This document shows, one piece after another, positions 7,965 to 13,573 of a stretch of DNA of 18,397 nt (within the stretch, counting starts at the first letter, position 1; each line of letters starts with the position of its first letter). A program made the translations under genes and the position numbers. The stretch lies in contig QMQV01000023.1 in assembly GCA_003649085.1 (NCBI GenBank), positions 1 through 18,397 on the forward strand, in the 5' to 3' direction. The DNA is from Thermoproteota archaeon. GTDB lineage: Archaea > Thermoproteota > Methanomethylicia > Methanomethylicales > B66-G16. The notes beneath the pieces are model-generated. The model was given only the letters and a program-made list of their open reading frames with translations. It was not told the origin of the DNA and did not search any database.

Positions 7965-8345
7965 TTGAGCGACGTAGAGCTAGAGCTTATCAAGCTCAAA
8001 AAACTACGAGAACTACAGAGAAAGCTAGCTGAAGTAAAGAAAGAGGAGCAGCCAATTGAGAGAGAGGAAGATCCCATAGAGTTTTTAAAGACTAAGTTGA
8101 CGGGTAGAGGACCGGAAATACTTGAAACTGCGCTAAGCCAATATCCAGCTGAAACTAGGAAAGTAGCCGAATACTTGATGAAGCTTTACAAGCTCGGGCA
8201 ACTTAAAGAGCCAATAGACGACGTATCCTTCTACAACTTCCTAAGAAGGATAGGCTTGCCGATAAGGCTTGAGACTAGGATATTCTACTTAGATAAGGGA
8301 GAGGTTAAGCCGATAAGCGAGAAGTTTAAGGCTAAGGAAGATTAG
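7965..8345 (+). CDS. Small helical protein, possibly PDCD5-like DNA-binding
   Basis: A 126-residue, highly charged protein with no membrane segment or cysteine. Residues 1-30 form a Glu/Lys/Leu-rich helix (LIKLKKLRELQRKLAEVKK), followed by an acidic linker. The central part (about 45-100) looks like a three-helix bundle: GRGPEILETALSQYP, then RKVAEYLMKLYKLGQL, then DDVSFYNFLRRI. The order (basic N-terminal helix, a proline before the second core helix, a Gly-x-Leu turn, then an ILRR-like last helix) resembles archaeal PDCD5-type DNA-binding proteins. The match is a pattern, not clear identity, and the C-terminal 25 residues do not fit that family well. The TTG start at 7965 has AAGGTG 8 bases upstream. 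It has its own TATA-like box and converges on the DUF447 gene. The CDS is convincing; the function is tentative. Confidence 0.8.
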   Translation: MSDVELELIKLKKLRELQRKLAEVKKEEQPIEREEDPIEFLKTKLTGRGPEILETALSQYPAETRKVAEYLMKLYKLGQLKEPIDDVSFYNFLRRIGLPIRLETRIFYLDKGEVKPISEKFKAKED

Positions 8346-8393
8346 TCGACACTGTAATTATAGAAGAGGCTCCATCTTAGAGCTAGAGGACTT

Positions 8394-8444
8394 ATTGCTT
8401 TTCGTGATCCTTCTTTGCTTTTCTGGCAGAAGAACTTCCTTTTT
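8394..8444 (+). terminator. T-rich termination region after the small gene
   Basis: The plus strand is rich in short T-runs here (8398-8402, 8411-8422 and 8440-8444), beginning about 50 bases after the 8345 stop and before the converging gene. Runs of this type act as intrinsic terminators in archaea without needing a hairpin. The rest of the 145-base gap (8346-8490) holds no gene that I can see. Confidence 0.4.
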
Positions 8445-8482
8445 GCTGGGCTAATTGCCGATATTTCCAGCCACGAATTAGC
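8445..8482. repeat. Interleaved inverted repeats in a convergent intergenic gap
   Basis: GCTAATT (8450-8456) is complementary to AATTAGC (8476-8482). The directly adjoining GCTGG (8445-8449) is complementary to CCAGC (8467-8471). The two pairings interleave, so they are either mutually exclusive hairpins or a strained pseudoknot. It lies 9-46 bases past the DUF447 stop and could be a 3' structure of that minus-strand transcript. There is no T-run behind it on the minus strand. Confidence 0.35.
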
Positions 8483-8490
8483 ATAGACCG

Positions 8491-9141
8491 CTAGGCAAAG
8501 GAGCTTTCGCAAACCCTTAGGTACTCTTTGCTTTTACGAAGTGTTTGACTAGCAGCTTTCTTCAACATTACATCTGTGCTGACGTTGTGAAGAGTTTTGC
8601 AACAGTGCTCTATACCTTCTATGAACTTCTTAACTTCAAGCGTTTTTCCCATCTTCATGTACGGCTGAATCTTAGTATAGTAGACAAGGGCTTCTATGAG
8701 CAAGCTGTCCGCGCGATTATACGTCTTAGGCTTCCTCCTAAACACCTTAAGATATGCCGGCTTTAACAATAGCTTAGCTCTATCACCTAAATCCTCAACT
8801 ACACTTAACAGCGTAGCTTCTACTACAGCATCCACCCCTCTAAGCCTTGGGGCATCGACGACCTTGGACTTGGCGAAGCTCCTCCTGGAAAAACTCTTCA
8901 TAACGGCTTTGTAGAATAACAATGAGCTATGCGTTATGTTAATGGTGCAGTTTTTAGAGCTCACCAAGTTCGCGTATGTACGCGTATCTCTATACGGCTG
9001 AATTAGAAGGTTTTCTCCACTTAGCAATATGCCCATTGGAGCAGCCGTCAGCCCCGCTGGTCCCTGCGAGACGACTATTGTCTCGCTATACGTGTGTTCC
9101 GAAAAGCCAAGCGAAGCTAGTTCTTTAGCCCAGTTTTCCAT
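8491..9141 (-). CDS. DUF447 family protein (flavin-binding split-barrel fold predicted)
   Basis: A 216-residue protein. The N-terminal half opens with TYSETIVVSQGPAGLTAAPMG and continues ENLLIQPYRDTRTYANL and CTINIT. This order is typical of DUF447 proteins, which share the FMN-binding split-barrel fold of flavin reductases and pyridoxamine oxidases. Residues from about 140 (RADSLLIEALVYYTKIQPYM) match the helical C-terminal part of the family. The biochemical function is unknown. I recall the family from H4MPT-using archaea and methylotrophic bacteria, which would fit the C1 genes 3 kb away, but a direct link is inference. The ATG at 9141 lies inside the PHP gene, overlapping its end by 17 bases, so the two are one transcription unit. 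The protein ends with a basic tail. Confidence 0.82.
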   Translation of the reverse strand: MENWAKELASLGFSEHTYSETIVVSQGPAGLTAAPMGILLSGENLLIQPYRDTRTYANLVSSKNCTINITHSSLLFYKAVMKSFSRRSFAKSKVVDAPRLRGVDAVVEATLLSVVEDLGDRAKLLLKPAYLKVFRRKPKTYNRADSLLIEALVYYTKIQPYMKMGKTLEVKKFIEGIEHCCKTLHNVSTDVMLKKAASQTLRKSKEYLRVCESSFA

Positions 9142-9802
9142 GAAGACACCTCTTTAACCCTAAGGCGTTCAAGGTCCTCAACGCAGTGCTTAACACGTGA
9201 ACTAAGCTTGTGGATTCGCGTCCCCTGACGTTTATCGGCCTTAAAATCGCTTTTCTCAAGGATTCAAGCTCAAGCGTATCTACGCGTAGCAAGCTCCTAG
9301 CTTTACCTATCTCGAAACTCAGATGAGCATCGCTCCCAGCCAGCATAGGCTTAGAAAGCTTATCAGCAAGTTCAAGCGCCATGATGTTTTGCTTTCTGCT
9401 GCTCCTAGCATTTAAAACCTCTATAGCATCTACATGTTTAGCCATTTCCTCAACCATGCTGTGCCCTCTAAAGGGATGCGGTAATACAACAATACCTCCC
9501 CGTGACTTAACCTCGTCCAAGACCTCGTAAAAAGACCTCCTACCAACCTCCTCCTCAACGAATAAGGCTATCACATCCCCTAAGTCGGTTTTAACTTCAA
9601 CTCCAGGTATTACCAATACTTCGCAATGGCTGCTTTTCGAAACTCTTAAAGCTTCAACTCCTCCCTTGACGGTATCGTGGTCCGTTACAGCTACAACCCT
9701 TAAGCCTTTGAGCTTAGCTTTCTTCAAGATAGTCTTAGGGTTACATAAAGCATCTTTCGACCAGTAGCTGTGAATATGCAAGTCCGCTTCAATAAGCTCC
9801 AT
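9125..9802 (-). CDS. PHP-domain metal-dependent phosphoesterase
   Basis: A 225-residue PHP protein. All expected metal-ligand motifs are present: D7-L-H9-I-H11, TDHD at 40-43, the glutamate E69 in PGVEV, H109 in LPHPF, and GSDAH with D158 and H160. These bind a two- or three-metal cluster that hydrolyses phosphoesters. Related stand-alone PHP enzymes act on 3',5'-nucleoside bisphosphates, short oligonucleotides or histidinol phosphate, and the substrate cannot be picked here. The length is short for the nucleotide-hydrolysing enzymes, so an insertion domain is missing or reduced. The ATG at 9802 has SD AGGAGAG (9813-9807) 4 bases upstream. It is co-transcribed with the overlapping DUF447 gene. 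The C-terminal 40 residues are outside the core and rich in Leu and Arg. Confidence 0.9.
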   Translation of the reverse strand: MELIEADLHIHSYWSKDALCNPKTILKKAKLKGLRVVAVTDHDTVKGGVEALRVSKSSHCEVLVIPGVEVKTDLGDVIALFVEEEVGRRSFYEVLDEVKSRGGIVVLPHPFRGHSMVEEMAKHVDAIEVLNARSSRKQNIMALELADKLSKPMLAGSDAHLSFEIGKARSLLRVDTLELESLRKAILRPINVRGRESTSLVHVLSTALRTLNALGLKRCLHGKLG

Positions 9803-9838
9803 TAAACTCTCCTATGCCAAGCTAATGCTGCAAAAAAT

Positions 9839-9847
9839 CTTAAATTA
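9839..9847. promoter_or_regulatory. Shared TATA-like element between the PHP and CFI-box genes
   Basis: CTTAAATTA lies in the 97-base divergent gap. Read on the minus strand (TAATTTAAG) it predicts a PHP transcript starting near 9816 with a leader of about 14 bases. Read on the plus strand it predicts a start near 9868 and a leader of about 32 bases for the gene at 9900. One or both uses are possible; neither is proven. Confidence 0.35.
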
Positions 9848-9860
9848 CTGCCGACGGAAA

Positions 9861-9914
9861 TAGCTTGTCTTTGAAAAGCTGGCGTTGGAGAGATAGCCTT
9901 TGAAAAGACTGGCG
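9861..9914 (+). repeat. Short direct repeat over the start of the CFI-box gene
   Basis: CTTTGAAAAGCTGGCG at 9869-9884 recurs as CTTTGAAAAGACTGGCG at 9898-9914, differing by one inserted A, and both copies are preceded by TAGC. The second copy contains the real TTG start (9900). The first copy also offers a TTG (9871), which reads ten codons and stops at a TGA overlapping the real start. The arrangement looks like a local duplication of the translation start. Confidence 0.6.
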
Positions 9915-11228
9915 ATCTCCACGCTCCTAACACTCATTTTCCTCACGTCATGTGCCCTAGCTCAGCAAGCTGTCCACGTCTATTTTGAGCCCAGCAGCTT
10001 AGAGGTTAAGCCAGAAGAAGCTTTTACGGTAGAGGTGCGTATAGACCCCGGCGACGCGGGAGTTAGCGCAGCTGAACTCCACGTGAGCTATCCATCAAAC
10101 GCCCTCTCGTTGCTAAACGTATCATTAGGGGAGTTTTTCGGTTCTGAGCCTTTGACAGCCTTAAGCGAATACGATGGCGGCGTAGTTAAATACGCCATAG
10201 CTAGAGTTGGCTCAACACCAAAGCCTACTCCGCCTGGAACCGTCTTAACACTTAACTTCCAAGTTAAACAACAAGCACCTCCCGGAAACTACGTCATTGA
10301 GTTCACTAAAGTCGACTTAGTCGATGAGTCGTTTAATAGGATAACTTCGTTTACTGTCGATAACTTCACGTTAACAATAGCCCAAGTAGTAGTCGTCGCT
10401 GAGGTCAAGATAAAGGTCTTAGACAAACAAACTAACCAGCCAATAGCTGGCGCGCTAGTCACCGTTAACGGAGTTCAAGGAGTCACAGATGAACAAGGCG
10501 TTTATCAAACAAGCTTGCAGCCTGGACAATACTCTATTCAGGTGTCAAAAAGTGGATATCAAGCGTTTTCAAAGACCATTACCGTCCAGGAAGGCGTCTT
10601 AAACGAGGTTATCATAAACCTTGAGCCAGTCCAAAAACCTCCTTCACAGCCTCCTAAGAAAGGATGCTTAATTGCGACAGCAGCCTTTGGCAGTGAGCTA
10701 GCCCCTCAAGTTCAATTCCTAAAAAGCTTTAGGGATAACGAAGTCCTCTCAACGACATCTGGAAAAACATTTTTAACAGTCTTTAACTCTTGGTATTACT
10801 CTTGGAGCCCATACGTAGCTGAGCTTGAAAGACAAAATGCTATCTTCAAACAAGCTGTTAAGTACTTTCTATACCCGCTGATAGCTGAGCTGATGATCTG
10901 TGAAAAAGCTTACATGACGTTAGCTAGCTTGAATAAGGAGCTCGCGATCGTCGCTGCTGGGGTCATTGCAAGCTTCTTAATAGGCTTAACGTACTTTACG
11001 CCACTTACGCTTTTAACGAGGATGTTGTTTAAGAAGCTTTATGCCACAAGGCTCTTAAAGCTTTCAGCAGCTTTTCTCGCGTCATCGCTGGCTTTCCACT
11101 ACCTTATGTTAACGTTCATGCCTGAGCTTACGCTTATAACATCTCCAGCAATCGTCTTATCTACCATAGCTTTAGCATCTCTCACGCTCCTCACCATCTA
11201 CGAAGGGGTTGTCGGAGTCAACACGTAA
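9900..11228 (+). CDS. Secreted/membrane protein: cohesin-like, PEGA-like and CFI-box domains
   Basis: A 442-residue multidomain surface protein. Residues 1-21 are a signal peptide ending ALA; LTSC at 15-18 also resembles a lipobox. Residues about 25-155 are beta-rich and resemble cohesin-type domains (FEPSSLEVKPEEAFTVEV, AELHVSYPSNALSL). Residues about 165-243 look like a carboxypeptidase-regulatory-like fold (IAGALVTVNG, TDEQGVYQTSL, YSIQVSKSGYQ). After a proline linker, CLIATAAFGSELAPQVQFLK from C256 opens a CFI-box C-terminal domain, with FRDNEVL and WYYSWSP as expected. Three hydrophobic helices follow (about 348-367, 384-408 and 409-434), so the outer domains should be tethered outside the cell. 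The TTG start at 9900 has SD GGAGAG (9887-9892) 7 bases before it. The function of the CFI-box is unknown. The stop overlaps the next start by one base. Confidence 0.85.
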   Translation: MKRLAISTLLTLIFLTSCALAQQAVHVYFEPSSLEVKPEEAFTVEVRIDPGDAGVSAAELHVSYPSNALSLLNVSLGEFFGSEPLTALSEYDGGVVKYAIARVGSTPKPTPPGTVLTLNFQVKQQAPPGNYVIEFTKVDLVDESFNRITSFTVDNFTLTIAQVVVVAEVKIKVLDKQTNQPIAGALVTVNGVQGVTDEQGVYQTSLQPGQYSIQVSKSGYQAFSKTITVQEGVLNEVIINLEPVQKPPSQPPKKGCLIATAAFGSELAPQVQFLKSFRDNEVLSTTSGKTFLTVFNSWYYSWSPYVAELERQNAIFKQAVKYFLYPLIAELMICEKAYMTLASLNKELAIVAAGVIASFLIGLTYFTPLTLLTRMLFKKLYATRLLKLSAAFLASSLAFHYLMLTFMPELTLITSPAIVLSTIALASLTLLTIYEGVVGVNT

Positions 11229-11851
11229 TGTCTGTTGAAGATAAGCTTAAGGAAATCCAAAGCTTTTCAAGCGAGCTGGGCTTAGATCTTAAAAAGCCTG
11301 AGGACCGGTTTAAGTGGTTTCTAGCGTCTCTCCTCTTCGCTAAGAGGATTTCAGCTGAGATTGCTAAGAGGACGTTTAAGCTCTTTGTTAAAGAAGGCTT
11401 GTCCTCTCCCAAAGCTCTGCTTGAAGCTGGCTGGGATAAGCTTGTGGAGATCTTAGACGCTGGCGGCTACGTGAGATACGATTTTTCAACAGCTTCCACA
11501 ATACTTGAAAACGCTGAAAAGCTGCTGAAAGAGTATGGTGGGGACATCGACGCACTACACGATAGGGCATTGAGTTCAGAGGACTTGGAGAAGAAGTTAA
11601 TGAAGTTTAAAGGCTTTGGACCAACAGCTGTTAACATCTTTTTGCGTGAGCTTCGAGGAATATGGAGTAAGGCTAAGCCTAAACTTTCTGAACACGCCCT
11701 AAAGGTAGCTGAGAAGCTTAACTTAGACATCAAGCAAGCTGAGCGATACGAACCCCAGCTCGTCAAGCTCTACCTAGAGTGTTGTAAGAAATCCAAATGT
11801 GATGTATGCCCAGTTAAGAGCTTTTGCTCATCTCCAATAAGAGTAGCTTAA
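11228..11851 (+). CDS. HhH-GPD/endonuclease III-like protein with cysteine cluster
   Basis: A 207-residue all-helical protein like the endonuclease III/MutY class of base-excision DNA glycosylases. The helix-hairpin-helix is FKGFGPTAVNIF at 127-138. The C terminus carries C185, C186, C191, C194 and C200. This is close to the C-x6-C-x2-C-x5-C iron-sulfur loop of endonuclease III, but the first gap is five or four residues. Two catalytic positions look altered. The lysine of GVGRKTAN is replaced by T133, and no aspartate appears in the expected place after the hairpin, where the segment reads KPKLSEHAL with E155 nearest. It may be a MutY- or AlkA-like monofunctional enzyme, a divergent glycosylase, or a non-catalytic DNA-binding relative. 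The ATG at 11228 overlaps the previous stop (TAATG), so translation is coupled to an apparently unrelated surface protein. Confidence 0.85.
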   Translation: MSVEDKLKEIQSFSSELGLDLKKPEDRFKWFLASLLFAKRISAEIAKRTFKLFVKEGLSSPKALLEAGWDKLVEILDAGGYVRYDFSTASTILENAEKLLKEYGGDIDALHDRALSSEDLEKKLMKFKGFGPTAVNIFLRELRGIWSKAKPKLSEHALKVAEKLNLDIKQAERYEPQLVKLYLECCKKSKCDVCPVKSFCSSPIRVA

Positions 11852-11858
11852 TAAGCTA
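11844..11858. repeat. 15-base near-palindrome at the end of the HhH-GPD gene
   Basis: TAGCTTA (11844-11850) and TAAGCTA (11852-11858) are perfect inverted arms around one A and span the stop codon. It lies about 50 bases before the C1 cluster and could be an operator. AGCTTA-type words are very common in this genome, so chance is likely. Confidence 0.25.
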
Positions 11859-11905
11859 TTGTGGAGAACGTAGGCTTACACGCTTAGTTATAGAGGGAAA
11901 AACTG

Positions 11906-13501
11906 TTGAAGATATTGATAGTTACTGGGCAGCTCGCTAAAGATATAGTATTAAGTCAAGCGAGCAAAGCATCTAAGGAAACTGGCCATCAAGTAGATGT
12001 CTTAGTATTGCCTATTCAAGTAGCTGCCTTAACGACGACAAGCTATATAGCTAAAGCGTTAAGTAGCATGAGCGTGAAAGAGCGTGGCTACGACTTAATA
12101 ATGATACCCGGCTTAGCTATAGGCTCTGCAGACGAGATTACCAATGCCTTAGAAGTCAAGGCTGTTAAAGGACCTAAACAAGCTGCTGACATATACGATG
12201 TGCTCACACAAGCTGATTTCTCCAAGCTTAAGCCTGATAAGCCAGCAGATGAAGTCTTAGCAGCAGATAAGCTTGAAAAAGCCAAGAAAACTCTCCAAGA
12301 GCTTGAAGACGCTTTAATAAAGTCAGGCAAGTTTTACCAAGTTGGAAAGCTAAGGGTGCCTTTGGAGCCGCCGCCTATAAGGGTTATCTCAGAGCTACCT
12401 GAGGCACACGCATGGAGTAAAGAGGATCTTCTGCAGGAAGCGTTGAGGTTGATTAGCTCGGGGGCTGACGCACTTAGCATAGGCTTTGAAGCTGGAAACC
12501 CGAGGCCGGACATAGTCCACGACGTCGTCAAGTTTCTAAGAGAGCATGTGGATGTGCCGTTGGCTATAGACTCCGTGATACCAAGCGAGATCAAGTCTGG
12601 CGTTGAAGCGGGCGCAGACATAGTCCTAAGCATTGACTTAAGCAACTTAGAGAAGGTGTATAGGCAAGTGAGGGATAAACTTTGTATAACGATACCAGCT
12701 GATGTTTCAAAAGGCTTTGTGCCCTCGTCCCCCGAAGACAGGGTTAAGTTGCTAAGTTCTATAATCGATAGAGCTAAGGAGCTTGGCATTGAAAAGCTCA
12801 TGGCAGACCCCATACTCGATGCTGCGATAAACCCCGGTTTTACGAAATCTCTCAGCGCCTTCTACATGTTTCGCTTGTCTAGAAGAGATGTGCCCTTATT
12901 CATGGGCGTAGGAAATGTAGTGGAGCTTCTTGATGCTGATAGCGTCGGCATGAATGCTCTCTTGGCAATGGCTGCTTTAGAAGTTGGAGCTACCATGTTG
13001 TTAACTGTTGAGAAAAGCAATAAGGCTAAGGGGTCCACGCTCGAGTGCTCCTTAGCAGCTAAAATGGCTTCCATAGCCTACGTTAGGAAAATACCTCCTA
13101 AAGCTCTGGGCATTGACCTCTTAATGCTAAAGGAGAAGAAGCTTTATGAGGTACCAATAGCAGTAAACAACGCTGAGATCTTACAAGCTGACGAGGCTCC
13201 ACGTCGAGAACATGCAGATCCGCAAGGTTCACTTAAGATATCAGTAAACCACAAAAAAGGTGTTATCGAAGCTTACTACATAGGTAGGTTGGGAGCGAAG
13301 CTAATTGAAGGCAAAACAGCTAAAGCTGTGTTAGATAAGGTGTTGAGCCTAGGTCTTGTGTCAACAATTGGCCACGCGGCTTATCTCGGGAGAGAGCTGG
13401 AGAAAGCTGAGATAGCGCTTAAGCTTAGGCGATCGTATTTGCAAGAGGAAAACTTGTTTCAAGACAAGGTCAAATTACTCAAAGAATTGTCTACTTCATG
13501 A
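11906..13501 (+). CDS. Dihydropteroate synthase-related protein of H4MPT users
   Basis: A 531-residue three-part protein. Residues 1-150 (MKILIVTGQLAKDIVLSQAS start) match the N-terminal domain found only in this archaeal/methylotroph family. Residues about 175-400 are a TIM barrel like dihydropteroate synthase: GADALSIGFEAGNPRPD, PLAIDSVIPSEIKSG, ADIVLSIDLSN and MADPILDAAINPGFTKS stand for the pterin- and phosphate-binding loops, but the classic DPGIGFGKT and GxSRK motifs are not intact. Residues about 425-531 match the DUF4346-type tail (GHAAYLGRELEKAEIALKLR). The family occurs where H4MPT is used and is thought to act in pterin synthesis or handling; its reaction is not settled. The TTG start at 11906 has AGAGGG (11892-11897) 8 bases upstream. 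It heads the fwd-mch cluster with a 72-base gap to the next gene. Confidence 0.88.
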   Translation: MKILIVTGQLAKDIVLSQASKASKETGHQVDVLVLPIQVAALTTTSYIAKALSSMSVKERGYDLIMIPGLAIGSADEITNALEVKAVKGPKQAADIYDVLTQADFSKLKPDKPADEVLAADKLEKAKKTLQELEDALIKSGKFYQVGKLRVPLEPPPIRVISELPEAHAWSKEDLLQEALRLISSGADALSIGFEAGNPRPDIVHDVVKFLREHVDVPLAIDSVIPSEIKSGVEAGADIVLSIDLSNLEKVYRQVRDKLCITIPADVSKGFVPSSPEDRVKLLSSIIDRAKELGIEKLMADPILDAAINPGFTKSLSAFYMFRLSRRDVPLFMGVGNVVELLDADSVGMNALLAMAALEVGATMLLTVEKSNKAKGSTLECSLAAKMASIAYVRKIPPKALGIDLLMLKEKKLYEVPIAVNNAEILQADEAPRREHADPQGSLKISVNHKKGVIEAYYIGRLGAKLIEGKTAKAVLDKVLSLGLVSTIGHAAYLGRELEKAEIALKLRRSYLQEENLFQDKVKLLKELSTS

Positions 13502-13533
13502 TGAGCTTCTAGGCAATGTTTATCTACTTCCAC

Positions 13534-13567
13534 GCCTCCAGCTTTATCTCTCTGATAAAAGGGAGGC
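13534..13567 (+). promoter_or_regulatory. Hairpin that pairs with the fwdDB ribosome-binding site
   Basis: GCCTCC (13534-13539) pairs with GGAGGC (13562-13567), and TTTATC (13543-13548) pairs with GATAAA (13554-13559), closing a TCTCT loop. A 3-by-2 internal loop separates the two six-pair stems. The 3' arm contains the GGAGG SD, 7 bases before the TTG start at 13574. In a transcript running through from the upstream gene, this stem would hide the ribosome-binding site of FwdDB. Confidence 0.55.
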
Positions 13568-13573
13568 TTCGTT

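Noticed and set aside
8445..8482. H-type pseudoknot
   Set aside because: No bases separate the two 5' strands, so a loop would have to cross a seven-pair stem with zero nucleotides; alternative hairpins are more plausible.
8346..8490. tRNA or C/D-box small RNA in the 145-base convergent gap
   Set aside because: I could not build a cloverleaf, and no convincing paired C and D boxes are present.
12334..12813. 159-codon minus-strand open frame opposite the dihydropteroate synthase-like gene
   Set aside because: Low-complexity Ser/Leu composition, no SD and no recognisable domain; it is a shadow of the coding strand.
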